Shown: positions 26,893 through 35,400 of the stretch, piece after piece | How positions within the stretch are numbered: position 1 is the first letter of the stretch | Layout of the letters: the number at the start of each line of letters is the position of its first letter | Assembly (NCBI GenBank): GCA_017963165.1 | Contig: JAGCTZ010000182.1 | Span: forward strand, 1-43,745 | Direction: 5' to 3' | Length of the DNA stretch: 43,745 nt | Origin: Treponema sp. | GTDB lineage: Bacteria; Spirochaetota; Spirochaetia; Treponematales; Treponemataceae | Notes under the pieces: model-generated | What the model was told of the DNA's origin: nothing | The model's input: only the letters and a program-made list of their open reading frames with translations | The model's database searches: none | Translations under genes and position numbers: made by a program

Positions 26893-27378
26893 TTATTTTA
26901 AGAAAGAAGTTTTATCAAAAGCGCTCCAGCCCTTTTCCTGAATACCGGCAACCCAGACAGCAGCATACTTTTTTGCACCTTCAAGATCATGGTCTTTATA
27001 GTTTCCGCATTCCTGTTCGGTTGTTGCAGGCACAGGCTTGTCCCAGACAGCAACCTTCTTAAGTACATTCAAAAGATGCTCCGCAATTTCCGGTTCAGTA
27101 CGGTCACCCCAGACTGTAAAATAAAAGCCTGTGCGGCAGCCCATAGGCGAAAGATCAATTACACCTTCCATTTCATCGCGGATATATTCTGCCATAAGAT
27201 GTTCAAGAGTATGAATTGCACCAGTAGACATAAACTCTTTGTTAGGCTGACAAAACCTTATATCAAACTTAGTTACTATATCACCCTTTTCTCCAGTCTT
27301 TTTTGCAGCAAGACGAACAAACGGTGCAATCACCTTTGTATGATCAAGATTAAAGGAATCAACATTATATTTTTTTTC
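26893..27378 (-). CDS. luxS: S-ribosylhomocysteine lyase (AI-2 synthase)
   Basis: 161 residues, the usual LuxS length. It cleaves S-ribosylhomocysteine to homocysteine and the AI-2 precursor DPD. The metal site is visible as HTLEHLMAEYIRD (His, Glu, His), with PMGCRTGFYF carrying the catalytic Cys and the distal zinc ligand near TEQECGNY. The start at 27378 (MEKKYNVDSF) has GGGAGG about 5 bases upstream; an ATG 15 codons earlier lies close to the end of mtnN and has no site. It follows mtnN, which supplies its substrate. Confidence 0.96.
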   Translation of the reverse strand, partial: EKKYNVDSFNLDHTKVIAPFVRLAAKKTGEKGDIVTKFDIRFCQPNKEFMSTGAIHTLEHLMAEYIRDEMEGVIDLSPMGCRTGFYFTVWGDRTEPEIAEHLLNVLKKVAVWDKPVPATTEQECGNYKDHDLEGAKKYAAVWVAGIQEKGWSAFDKTSFLK

Positions 27379-27406
27379 CATAAGAACCTCCCGCTCCGGA
27401 TTAGTA

Positions 27407-28111
27407 TTAGTCTGCAAGTTCAATCATTTTAAGGACAAGACAGGCACTAGCCGCAGCACAAATATCTTCATTAAAAGAATAAGTCTGTTCAACAGTTTCA
27501 TCTGCCATATCAGACATACAGCGTACAATTACAAAAGGAATTTTATTAAGGTAGCAGGCATGAGCAATAGCAGCACCTTCCATTTCTACACAAGAAGGGT
27601 CAAAATTTACCTGAATCGTTTTCTTCTGTTTTGAATCGGAAATAAACTGATCGCCGCTGGCAATAACACCAATTACTGCTTTATGTTCCTTTGAGAATTC
27701 TGTTTTATCAAAAGCTGTAAGAGCAAGCTCGCCAAGTTTTTTGTCGGCAGGAAATCTTTCTACCATACCCGGTACCTGCCCGATTTTATAACCAAAGGCA
27801 GTTGTATCAAAATCGTGATAGACAGCTTCAGAAGAAATAACAAAATCAAAAACTCCAAGACCAGAACGAAGTGCACCCGCAATGCCGGTATTGATTACTT
27901 TTGTAACTTTAAATTTAAGGATAAGCGCCTGTGCACACAAAGCCGCATTAACTTTGCCAATTCCGCTTTTGACAATTACTACATTCTTGCCGCCCAGGAA
28001 GCCGCATAAAAAAGTAAGGCCTGCATATTCAACAATATTTTTATTAGAAAGCTGCTGTCCAAGCTCTTTTACTTCGGACTCCATTGCGCCGATAATTCCG
28101 TATTTATCCAT
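27407..28111 (-). CDS. mtnN: 5'-methylthioadenosine/S-adenosylhomocysteine nucleosidase
   Basis: 234 residues. It hydrolyses adenine from MTA and SAH, the step before LuxS. Family features are GIIGAMESEV at the N-terminus, VINTGIAGAL, VEMEGAAIAHAC (catalytic and ribose-binding Glu residues) and IVRCMSDMAD with the catalytic Asp. It starts two bases after the stop of the small membrane-protein gene, with a weak AAAGG ribosome-binding site. With luxS it forms an activated-methyl-cycle pair. Confidence 0.94.
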   Translation of the reverse strand: MDKYGIIGAMESEVKELGQQLSNKNIVEYAGLTFLCGFLGGKNVVIVKSGIGKVNAALCAQALILKFKVTKVINTGIAGALRSGLGVFDFVISSEAVYHDFDTTAFGYKIGQVPGMVERFPADKKLGELALTAFDKTEFSKEHKAVIGVIASGDQFISDSKQKKTIQVNFDPSCVEMEGAAIAHACYLNKIPFVIVRCMSDMADETVEQTYSFNEDICAAASACLVLKMIELAD

Positions 28112-28113
28112 AA

Positions 28114-28521
28114 TTACCTTTGCTTTTTCTTTTCGTAATATTCCTTGAACTCTTTGGCCGTCTTAAACTGATTCAAAACATCTTCGCGAAGCTTATCCTT
28201 GAGTTCCCATTTATTAATAACCCAACGGCCGAGTCGTTTGTAAACCTTAAATCCAAGCACCAGCCCGCCAATAAAGCTTACAATAAGCAGAATATTAAAA
28301 ACAATTTCTGTCACCTTTTCCGGCAGACTCAAAATCCTGTATAAAAGCACAACCGAAATAAGAAAAAGAAGAAGTACAAATGCAAGAGAAATTATGATTT
28401 CGCAGATTGTACCCAAAAACAAAAACGTATTTGAAGTCGTCTGCTTTTTTCTATATGCAATCTGATCCTGCTTACGTTTTTCGCGTTCTTTTTCGTCAAG
28501 TTCATCCATTTCGCCGTTCAT
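28114..28521 (-). CDS. small two-span membrane protein of unknown function
   Basis: 135 residues. The highly charged N-terminus (MDELDEKEREKRKQDQ) is followed by two membrane segments (about residues 32-62 and 70-92) and a basic, helical C-terminus (KEFKEYYEKKKQR). I do not recognise a family. Its ATG overlaps the stop of lspA (TAATG), and mtnN follows by 2 bases, so it belongs to this operon. A Shine-Dalgarno (AAGGAAGG) is present. Confidence 0.7.
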   Translation of the reverse strand: MNGEMDELDEKEREKRKQDQIAYRKKQTTSNTFLFLGTICEIIISLAFVLLLFLISVVLLYRILSLPEKVTEIVFNILLIVSFIGGLVLGFKVYKRLGRWVINKWELKDKLREDVLNQFKTAKEFKEYYEKKKQR

Positions 28522-29090
28522 TATTTGCCTTCCTTCTGATTTTCGTTAGGAGCATCTGATTGAGCCCCAGCTTCTGATTTGTGCTCTTTTATAATTTGAA
28601 TAAGAAATGAAATTACAAGAATAATTCCGCAGACAACGACAGCAGAATCTGCAACATTAAAGGTTGGCCAGCGTTCAAGTCCAAAAAGACCGTAGAATTT
28701 TACATCAATAAAATCTACAACACCGGCAGGACGGAAAATTCTGTCAATAATATTTCCAAAACCACCACCAATTACACCACAGATTGCCCATTGCTGCAAT
28801 CTTGTAAAATCTTTATTTCTAAAATACACGCTAAGTACAATTCCAAGCACAATAAGCGGTATAACCGAAAATGCAATACGTCTCATAGAATCGGACCAGC
28901 CGGCACCAAAACTAAAAGCTACGCCAGGATTCCGAACATGAATAATGCGAAGAAAATCGCCCAGAAACTGAGCACCAATTGTATTCATTGGAATAAAACG
29001 GCATACAAGGATTTTTGTGAGCTGATCAAGAATAATAACAACCGCAGTAAGAATGAGCGGTATCATCTTGCTTTTTGTTTCTTTTGTCAT
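28521..29090 (-). CDS. lspA: signal peptidase II (prolipoprotein)
   Basis: 189 residues, four membrane segments. It removes signal peptides from diacylated prolipoproteins, relevant to the many lipoproteins nearby. Catalytic aspartates are in GNIIDRIFRPAGVVDFIDV and FNVADSAVV, and NPGVAFSFG is conserved. The C-terminus carries an extra hydrophilic tail (EAGAQSDAPNENQKEGK). The ATG at 29090 has TATACT six bases upstream and no Shine-Dalgarno, suggesting a leaderless transcript that starts a new operon here. Confidence 0.95.
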   Translation of the reverse strand: MTKETKSKMIPLILTAVVIILDQLTKILVCRFIPMNTIGAQFLGDFLRIIHVRNPGVAFSFGAGWSDSMRRIAFSVIPLIVLGIVLSVYFRNKDFTRLQQWAICGVIGGGFGNIIDRIFRPAGVVDFIDVKFYGLFGLERWPTFNVADSAVVVCGIILVISFLIQIIKEHKSEAGAQSDAPNENQKEGK

Positions 29091-29096
29091 AGCAAG

Positions 29097-29102
29097 AGTA
29101 TA
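29097..29102 (-). promoter_or_regulatory. -10 box of lspA, leaderless arrangement
   Basis: TATACT on the minus strand, six bases before the ATG at 29090. No convincing -35 box is seen. Confidence 0.4.
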
Positions 29103-29136
29103 ACAGAAATTAAGAAATAATTCTATTGATTAAAGA

Positions 29137-29904
29137 TTACAAACCCGTCGGCTCGTCAATGAATATGCATTCTAGACTTGTTTCAGATAAAAGCTTTTGC
29201 ATTACAAGAGAAACACCTACAGTTTCGGTTTCGTAGTGGCCGCCTGCTATTACATTGATATTGTTTTCGCGGGCAATATGATAATCTTCGTGGGCAAACT
29301 CGCCTGTTATATAGCAGTCAAGATTTTCTTCAATAGCATCGGCAACATCTTCGCTGGCACCACCGCTGATTATTCCGACTGTTTTTATATTTTTCTTACC
29401 CAGCGCAATGATTGAAGAAGGCTTTTTTCCGGGTCTGAGCAGCTTTTGAGCAATTTCGTCTATTCTAAGTTCTGAAGGAAGGACGCCTTTTACACCAAGC
29501 GTCATACCACGCCAGGTTCCAAAAGGTTTGCAATCTTCAAGTCCAAGTCGGGCTGCAAGACCATAATTATTTCCATAAGGATTATTTGCATCAAGCGGAA
29601 TATGATAAGCACACAAGGCAAGGTCATTTTTTATAAAAGCAGAAAGCCGTTTATACTGACTTCCGGTAACAGTCTGACAATGACCCCAGAATAATCCATG
29701 ATGAACAAAAAGAACATCGGCACCAGCCCGGGCAGCCGCCAGTGCAGTAGCTTCACATGCATCTACAGCAAACGCAACCTTTTTTATCTGTTTGGAAGCC
29801 GGTTCACTATTCTGAATCTGAATTCCGTTCAAGGAAATGTCGTTTCCAAAATCTTCTTTGTGTAAAAATGAATTAAGATATTCATCAAACTCTAAAAGTG
29901 TCAT
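29137..29904 (-). CDS. Nif3-like dinuclear metal-centre protein
   Basis: 255 residues, typical of the bacterial Nif3/YbgI family. Metal ligands are visible in LFVHHGLFWG, in YHIPLDANNPYGNNYGLA and in GGHYETETVGV. Proposed GTP cyclohydrolase-type activity in the family is not settled, so the biochemical role is uncertain. It overlaps the preceding membrane-protein gene by 4 bases (ATGA) and ends its operon; the next gene, lspA, starts 47 bases on with its own -10 box. Confidence 0.9.
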   Translation of the reverse strand: MTLLEFDEYLNSFLHKEDFGNDISLNGIQIQNSEPASKQIKKVAFAVDACEATALAAARAGADVLFVHHGLFWGHCQTVTGSQYKRLSAFIKNDLALCAYHIPLDANNPYGNNYGLAARLGLEDCKPFGTWRGMTLGVKGVLPSELRIDEIAQKLLRPGKKPSSIIALGKKNIKTVGIISGGASEDVADAIEENLDCYITGEFAHEDYHIARENNINVIAGGHYETETVGVSLVMQKLLSETSLECIFIDEPTGL

Positions 29905-30959
29905 TTCGTTTCCCCCACAGATTTATTTCGTGCCTTAAATATTTCTTTTTTCGTCTGTATTACCATATTTTTTGTAATGGAACCATCTTTGTCGCGCGGC
30001 TGTTCCATATACATTGCCAGAAGTACATCAGTCTGAGAAATCACACCAAATCCCGGAGTTTTATATTCAGGAATTGTCTGTAAATCATAAACTCCAAAAA
30101 CTTTTTCGGGATTTTTTTCCATATAATCCTGAGCAGCAACAGTTCCCATAACATCAGTAATAATAAAAATCCGTGTATCTTCGCCGTACAGCTCGTTTAC
30201 AAGCCCGCCAAGAGCCTTTAGCTCCTGCATGATATTGTAGGTGTAAAATTCCTTCTGCATCATAAACTTCTGGCTGTTTACACAATAGTCAATCACCATT
30301 GCAAAACGACGGGCAATCTTTAAGTCCCCGATTGAATGACGCCATTTACAGTCGCTGCAGAAAAAATCACCGGAAAGAACTACAAAGCCTTCGCGTGCCA
30401 GATGCTGAAGATACGGTCTGTAGTAATATGTGTCACCACGTTTATCTGGAATAAAAAGCACTACATCTTTAACACGCTTATTTTCGCTGCCTTCCGACTT
30501 TAATTCTGTAAGAAAAAGATTTGCAGGTTTAATATTCGAAGCTTCTTCAAAACCGGAACGGAAGCTTCCTTCATAGCGCATAACCTTTTCTGTAATTCCA
30601 AGCTTTTGATTTGAATATTCCACAGGTGCAAAATAAATTGTTCCCGCAAGAATTGCCAGCGAAAGAATAATTGTGATTGCCGACCAGAACTTCATAAGAA
30701 TACTGTAATGATCAATATAAAGTCTTTCTGAATAGCGGAAAAGCGCATGAAAATTTGATAAAAGAACAAGGATGCTCAGGACAAAAGTAAGGCAGGTAAT
30801 AATGTCCACACCCCAGTTGAATATTTGAATGATTGAAAGCAGAAAAGCCAGCGGGCTAAGCATAACAAGAGAATCTTTTTTTGCGTTTTTTATAAAAAGG
30901 ATTCTTCCGTTTGCAACTAACAAAAGAATGATTATTAAAATTTCCCCGTAGAATTTCAT
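29901..30959 (-). CDS. membrane protein with alpha/beta-hydrolase-like domain lacking the nucleophile
   Basis: 352 residues. Four hydrophobic segments occupy residues 1 to about 125. A soluble part follows with VVLFIPDKRGDTYYYRPYLQ, LAREGFVVLSGDFF and FIITDVMGTVAAQDYM. The layout recalls a dienelactone-hydrolase or esterase fold, but the position of the usual GxSxG elbow reads TDVMG, without a serine. It may be a non-catalytic relative, or the fold call may be wrong. The Shine-Dalgarno CGAGG is about 6 bases upstream. It sits between the TrmJ-like and Nif3 genes in one operon. Confidence 0.55.
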   Translation of the reverse strand: MKFYGEILIIILLLVANGRILFIKNAKKDSLVMLSPLAFLLSIIQIFNWGVDIITCLTFVLSILVLLSNFHALFRYSERLYIDHYSILMKFWSAITIILSLAILAGTIYFAPVEYSNQKLGITEKVMRYEGSFRSGFEEASNIKPANLFLTELKSEGSENKRVKDVVLFIPDKRGDTYYYRPYLQHLAREGFVVLSGDFFCSDCKWRHSIGDLKIARRFAMVIDYCVNSQKFMMQKEFYTYNIMQELKALGGLVNELYGEDTRIFIITDVMGTVAAQDYMEKNPEKVFGVYDLQTIPEYKTPGFGVISQTDVLLAMYMEQPRDKDGSITKNMVIQTKKEIFKARNKSVGETK

Positions 30960-30969
30960 TCAAACCTCG

Positions 30970-31716
30970 TTAGTCCATTTTATCAGATTTATTTTTCTGT
31001 GCAAGCCCTGACATTTTTGAAAAGGTTTTTTCAAGATATTGTGCTTCACCTTCCGAAATTGCAGCCCTGGACAGTACAGAACGCCAGAAATTTTCCATAT
31101 CCTCGCGGCCAGGCATCTTAAAAAAGCCGATTTTCTGCATATTATCTGTGATCTGGCCCACAGTTTTATCTATACGCTCAAGAGAAACAGGAGAAACTCC
31201 CTTGTAGCCGCCTTTTCGTTCATCAAGCTTGTTTCTGAAAAGATGATAACACATAATCTGCACGGCGTGGCTTAAATTTAAAGAACCAAAGCCTTCGCTC
31301 GAAGGAATTGTAACTCCTGCTGTACACTGATCCAGCTGCTCGTCTGTAAGACCGGTACGTTCATTGCCAAAAACAACTGCAACCTTGCCGCCTTGCTCTG
31401 TAATTGGATTTACCTGAACTGCAAATTCTTCGGGCAGTAGCAGCTTTCCACGTTTTTTGCCGCGTCGTCTTGTAGTACCTGCACAAACAGTACAATCTGC
31501 AGTTGCTTCTTTTATAGAATTATAAAATTTTGCTTTATCAAAAATGTCGCCTGCATGAATTGCAAGCACATGAATATGTTCTATATCATAATTACTGCGT
31601 TCACCAACAATGCGCAGTTCACTAATATCATTATTTGCCATAGCACGGCAGGCCGCACCAATATTTCGGCTTTCATCCGGATGATCAAGAATTATAACTA
31701 TATTATCAAGCTTCAT
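30970..31716 (-). CDS. TrmJ/SpoU-family RNA 2'-O-methyltransferase
   Basis: 248 residues. SPOUT-knot motifs are IVIILDHPDESRNIGAACRA, VAVVFGNERTGLT and VTIPSSEGFGSLNLSHAVQI. The C-terminal extension matches TrmJ, which methylates position 32 of tRNAs, better than TrmH; the specificity is inference. Shine-Dalgarno GAGG precedes the ATG. It sits 9 bases after the DUF456 gene and 10 bases before the next gene. Confidence 0.88.
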   Translation of the reverse strand: MKLDNIVIILDHPDESRNIGAACRAMANNDISELRIVGERSNYDIEHIHVLAIHAGDIFDKAKFYNSIKEATADCTVCAGTTRRRGKKRGKLLLPEEFAVQVNPITEQGGKVAVVFGNERTGLTDEQLDQCTAGVTIPSSEGFGSLNLSHAVQIMCYHLFRNKLDERKGGYKGVSPVSLERIDKTVGQITDNMQKIGFFKMPGREDMENFWRSVLSRAAISEGEAQYLEKTFSKMSGLAQKNKSDKMD

Positions 31717-31725
31717 AAAAATCCT

Positions 31726-32205
31726 CTAAAAGCTCCGTACAAAAATCCAGATAAAAAATCCAACGGCTATCATTTTTATTCCTGTTCCAAGCAAAAATCC
31801 TAAAAATGCGCCCCAGGCTGCTTTTATTGATGTAGAAAAGTTTCCACCAGAATGAATCATCTCACCAACAAGTGCGCCAAGGAAAGGTCCCGCAATAATT
31901 CCAGCCGGACCAAGAAAAAAGCCTGCAATCAGTCCGATTGTAGAACCTACAGTTGCAGCCTTGCTTCCACCAACCTTATCTGTCATTAAAACAGGAAGAA
32001 AATTATCAAGAACAGAAACGGCTACAGCAACAACTCCCGTAATAATAAGACAAACAAGCGAAATATCATTATATGAAGAAAAATACGCAAGAAGAATTCC
32101 AACCCAGGCAAGCGGGGCTCCGGGAATAACAGGAACAAAGGTTCCCAAAAAACCAACTATAAGGAGAATAACAGCAAGAATTGTTAATAGAATGCTTAGA
32201 TTCAT
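31726..32205 (-). CDS. DUF456-family membrane protein
   Basis: 159 residues, almost entirely hydrophobic, with about five segments. The family pattern is visible in GFLGTFVPVIPGAPLAWVGI and, in the second half, GFFLGPAGIIAGPFLGALVGE. Function is unknown. The Shine-Dalgarno AGGAAA overlaps the end of the preceding gene. Confidence 0.85.
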   Translation of the reverse strand: MNLSILLTILAVILLIVGFLGTFVPVIPGAPLAWVGILLAYFSSYNDISLVCLIITGVVAVAVSVLDNFLPVLMTDKVGGSKAATVGSTIGLIAGFFLGPAGIIAGPFLGALVGEMIHSGGNFSTSIKAAWGAFLGFLLGTGIKMIAVGFFIWIFVRSF

Positions 32206-32208
32206 AAA

Positions 32209-32946
32209 CTATTTCCTGAACAATTTGTACCACAAAAGTACGGTCTTGTACCAGAAGTAAGGAAAAATCAGGAATAACTTAAATGGATTATGAAGAACTT
32301 CCACAAAAACTTCATGACCTTTTTCAAAAGTTTTTTCTTTTATGCGGCGGATTCTGTCAGAGAAAATACCAAAGCAGTCTTTATAATAAAGAAAAATACT
32401 TGAAGAAAAGCGGTTTCGACGTTTGTAAGCCCAGCAGTTTTTATCTTTAATACCTTCGCTCACAAGAACAAGCGATGGCTGTGACTTAAAAATAGCCTGT
32501 ACAATATCATCTTCGGACTGTTTTGAATAATAACCAACGTAACGGCCAACAATTTTAAGCCCCGGAAAAGTATCACGGACATTTTTTTCGGCCTTCATAA
32601 GTGTCTTTTTATGGGAACCAAGCAGATAAAGTGATTTATAGTGAGAATCAAGAATTCCAAGCACCTGAATAACAGCATTAAATGGATTATAGCGCACAGG
32701 GACAGGCTTTTTTAAGAATCTTGCGCCTTTTAAAATGCTTTTTGATATAGGAAGGATAAGATCTGCGTTCTTTACACATTCCGAAAAATCATTCTTACGA
32801 CGGGCTTTAAGTAAATCCCAGATTGACAGAAAAATAATCTGTTTTGTTCCCGGTTTTGCAAGCAGTTCAAGTACTGCGGCTTCAAGATTTTCCGGTTCGC
32901 AAACATCAACAGGAACCCCTATTAAATTAATTCTTTCTATAGACAT
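32209..32946 (-). CDS. WecG/TagA/CpsF-family glycosyltransferase-like protein
   Basis: About 245 residues. IERINLIGVPVDVCEPENLEA, NADLILPISKS, YLLGSHKKTLMKAEKNV and FPGLKIVGRYVGYYSK follow the family order. Members transfer ManNAc-type sugars to lipid-linked acceptors in envelope polysaccharide synthesis. The usual motif near GxPKQE reads VSEGIKDKNCW here, so activity or donor may differ. The ATG at 32946 starts just after the rsmE stop; an earlier in-frame ATG (32988) would lie inside rsmE. The C-terminus (residues 210-245) is unusually hydrophobic and basic and may bind the membrane. Confidence 0.72.
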   Translation of the reverse strand: MSIERINLIGVPVDVCEPENLEAAVLELLAKPGTKQIIFLSIWDLLKARRKNDFSECVKNADLILPISKSILKGARFLKKPVPVRYNPFNAVIQVLGILDSHYKSLYLLGSHKKTLMKAEKNVRDTFPGLKIVGRYVGYYSKQSEDDIVQAIFKSQPSLVLVSEGIKDKNCWAYKRRNRFSSSIFLYYKDCFGIFSDRIRRIKEKTFEKGHEVFVEVLHNPFKLFLIFPYFWYKTVLLWYKLFRK

Positions 32947-32947
32947 A

Positions 32948-33790
32948 TTACACACCCAAAATGCCTGTTTGAACAGCCGCAATTCCATAGAGTGCCGCTG
33001 TTTCGCATCTTAATATATTAACGGAAAAATGAATGGGATAGAAAAGACCTTTTTTTACTAAAAGCTCAAGTTCCTGAGGGCTTATGCCACCTTCGTTTCC
33101 ACAAACAATTGAAACAATATTGAGGTCGTTATGCTTGGCAAAGCGCCCTTCGTCAGTGCCTTGGGGTTGGTGAGCTTGTCGAACCACCGAACGCTCTGAA
33201 AGAACAAATCCGGCAGCATATTCTTCTCCACCGGCTTCTTTTTTCATATTATTCCAGAGCTCAACAGCCTGCTCTACTGTGACAGGTTCCCAAACCTTTG
33301 TATCAACAGGAGAACCGCTTTGCTGACGTGCTTCCCTTATAATTCGTTCCAAACGATCAAGTTTGCCTTTTTGCAAGGCTGCAATACTTCCCTTTTCTGC
33401 GTATTCACTTATTACAGGAATAATATTTTTTACACCGCATTCTGTAGCCTGACGTACAATAAGATCAAGTTTCTGAGGCTTTGGAATAAATTGAAAAAGT
33501 GTGAATTCTACAGAAGGCCCTTCGGCAGGCTCAAAATCCCCATTTCTTTCGCCATTTCCATGAGGTCCCTGAGCTTGTCGAACTGCCCCGCAAATCTGCA
33601 GTGTTATTTTTTTTGTTTTATCATCAATTTTACAGACAGTAGATTCATAAAGCACACCATCAGGCAGGCATACATTTATCATATCACCGTTTTTTACACG
33701 AAGCACCTGCCTAAGATAGTGAAAATCCTTTCCTTCAATAATAACGAGGCCATTTTTATCCTGATTAGATTTTACAATCAGCTGTCTCAT
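32948..33790 (-). CDS. rsmE: 16S rRNA (uracil-1498-N3)-methyltransferase carrying two in-frame repeat insertions
   Basis: 280 residues, against about 245 usual. Family features are the N-terminal PUA-like part (FHYLRQVLRVKNGD), FQFIPKPQKLDLIVRQATECGV, SIVCGNEGGISPQEL (SPOUT knot) and LRCETAALYGI. Two stretches have no place in the family: AVRQAQGPHGNGERNGDFEP plus AEGP near residue 70-95, and SVVRQAHQPQGTDEGR near residue 205. Both are translations of the dispersed palindromic element. They fall at the domain linker and a surface loop, so the enzyme may still work. It starts 3 bases after prc. Confidence 0.92.
   Translation of the reverse strand: MRQLIVKSNQDKNGLVIIEGKDFHYLRQVLRVKNGDMINVCLPDGVLYESTVCKIDDKTKKITLQICGAVRQAQGPHGNGERNGDFEPAEGPSVEFTLFQFIPKPQKLDLIVRQATECGVKNIIPVISEYAEKGSIAALQKGKLDRLERIIREARQQSGSPVDTKVWEPVTVEQAVELWNNMKKEAGGEEYAAGFVLSERSVVRQAHQPQGTDEGRFAKHNDLNIVSIVCGNEGGISPQELELLVKKGLFYPIHFSVNILRCETAALYGIAAVQTGILGV
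33163..33192. repeat. single palindromic element copy inside rsmE
   Basis: GGTTGGTGAGCTTGTCGAAC followed by CACC; the ends GGTTGG/CGAACC pair. It encodes SVVRQAHQPQG in the rsmE frame. Confidence 0.75.
33516..33588. repeat. inverted pair of palindromic elements inside rsmE
   Basis: GGCCCTTCGGCAGGCTCAAA begins at 33516, and the inverse copy GGTCCCTGAGCTTGTCGAAC ends near 33583. The rsmE reading frame passes through unbroken. Confidence 0.78.
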
Positions 33791-33793
33791 ATA

Positions 33794-35260
33794 TTATTGT
33801 TCTGCCAGAGCCGAATCCTGCAATTCCTTAAGAGTTTTTGTATTGCGCATCAAATCGCTGAAATTGTTATTTTGAATAAGTTCAATAGCCTTTGCAAGCT
33901 GAATATCATAATCAAGGTCATAAAGCGGAGAAATCTGAGTTCTCTGAACCTGAACTCTAAGAAGACGTCTTATAAGCCGCTCATCAATAGGATAAGTTTT
34001 TGCAATAACCTTTGCTGCATCTGCAATATCGGCTTCTTTCATATTAGGTCGTTTTTCAACAGTTTCTGTTATGATGTTTGACTGAACAAGCTTTGTATAT
34101 GCTTCTTCCTCTTCCGGCGACATTTCTTCTATATTTTTGATTTCATAATCAGGCGGAATACCAATCTTATCAATATTTACATCGCTTGGTGTGTAATAGC
34201 GTGCCATTGTAAGCTTCATTCCATCAACATCACTCAACGGAATTACCTGCTGTACAGAACCCTTTCCATAAGTTTTCTGTCCAACAAGATATGCCAGATG
34301 ATAATCCTTTAATGCACCCGAAAGAATTTCAGAAGCACTTGCAGAACCCTGATTAATAAGAACGATTATAGGAAGATTCTTTTTAACAGTTGTTTTGTCG
34401 GCGCTTGCAGTATATTCCTGATTTTCAAAAGCAAGTCGGCTTTTTGTAGAAACAATAAGGCCCGAGTCAATAAATTTATCTGCTACATCAACAACGCTTG
34501 TAATAAGTCCGCCCGGATTATCACGAAGGTCAATAATCATGCTTGTGTAGCCGTTTTTCTGGAATAAATCCATGGCATCCTGAAGTCTGTTTGGAGTTTC
34601 AGGTGTAAATTCAATAAGACGGCAATAACCTATTTTTGTTCCTTCAATCATGCCATATTTTGCAGTAGGAACCTCGATAAGTGCACGCACAAGCTTTACA
34701 TCAAAACGCATATTTGCGCCGCGAAGAATTGTAACGGTAACAGAAGTTCCGACTTCACCACGAAGATGACTAAGAACTTCATTCATTGTCATTTCCGGGG
34801 TTGGAAGGCCGTCAATTGCTACAATATAGTCACCTGCATGAATACCGGCGCGGGCACCAGGAGTGTCTTCTATAGGAGAAGAAACTTCGACATAAGCAGG
34901 TTTTTCGGTAGTAGATTCTACAGGCTTTGAAATTGAAAGACCTACCCCACCAAAGTTTCCGGTAGTAGTATCATTAAGATCGCGCATGTAATCAGGATCA
35001 AGATAAAGAGTATAAGGGTCGCCGATCGAATCAAGCATTCCCTTAATAGCCCCTTCATAAAGAATCTTAGGGTCAAGCTCATCAACATAATTCTGCTGAA
35101 CAAAATCAAAAACTTGATTGATTTTTTTCATGTATTGAAATGAAGTGGCTTTAGTTTCGTTAGAAGTACTCTGTCCAAAGCAGGAAGAACTGAACAAAGT
35201 AGCAACAGTTAATACGGCAATATAAGAAAACTTACGAATATGCAATTTTATATATTTCAT
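33794..35260 (-). CDS. C-terminal processing (S41) serine protease, probable lipoprotein
   Basis: About 488 residues. A signal peptide (MKYIKLHIRKFSYIAVLTVA) ends at a possible lipobox FSSSC. A PDZ domain (about residues 95-180; GLPTPEMTMNEVLSHLRGEV) is followed by the tail-specific protease core with catalytic Ser in NQGSASASEILSGAL and Lys in TYGKGSVQQVIPL. It degrades or trims periplasmic proteins. The start at 35260 fits the signal peptide and has TATAGT 7 bases upstream. The open frame reaches 35410, but the extra 50 codons run into a large inverted repeat and look non-coding. It heads the operon prc-rsmE-WecG-DUF456-TrmJ-membrane protein-Nif3. Confidence 0.9.
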   Translation of the reverse strand: MKYIKLHIRKFSYIAVLTVATLFSSSCFGQSTSNETKATSFQYMKKINQVFDFVQQNYVDELDPKILYEGAIKGMLDSIGDPYTLYLDPDYMRDLNDTTTGNFGGVGLSISKPVESTTEKPAYVEVSSPIEDTPGARAGIHAGDYIVAIDGLPTPEMTMNEVLSHLRGEVGTSVTVTILRGANMRFDVKLVRALIEVPTAKYGMIEGTKIGYCRLIEFTPETPNRLQDAMDLFQKNGYTSMIIDLRDNPGGLITSVVDVADKFIDSGLIVSTKSRLAFENQEYTASADKTTVKKNLPIIVLINQGSASASEILSGALKDYHLAYLVGQKTYGKGSVQQVIPLSDVDGMKLTMARYYTPSDVNIDKIGIPPDYEIKNIEEMSPEEEEAYTKLVQSNIITETVEKRPNMKEADIADAAKVIAKTYPIDERLIRRLLRVQVQRTQISPLYDLDYDIQLAKAIELIQNNNFSDLMRNTKTLKELQDSALAEQ

Positions 35261-35400
35261 AACATATACTATAACAAAAAATAAGCTGTCTGCATATAGA
35301 AAAACCCGCTCCCCCATGAAGGACAAAGGTCGAACCGGCAATATAAGTAATGAAAAAAAGATTAAACAAAATCCAAATATTTCAAACAAGTTACAGTTGA

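Noticed and set aside
33320..34081. 253-codon plus-strand frame opposite rsmE and prc
   Set aside because: Antisense to two well-recognised genes, with Ser/Phe/Ile-rich shadow composition and no recognisable domain.
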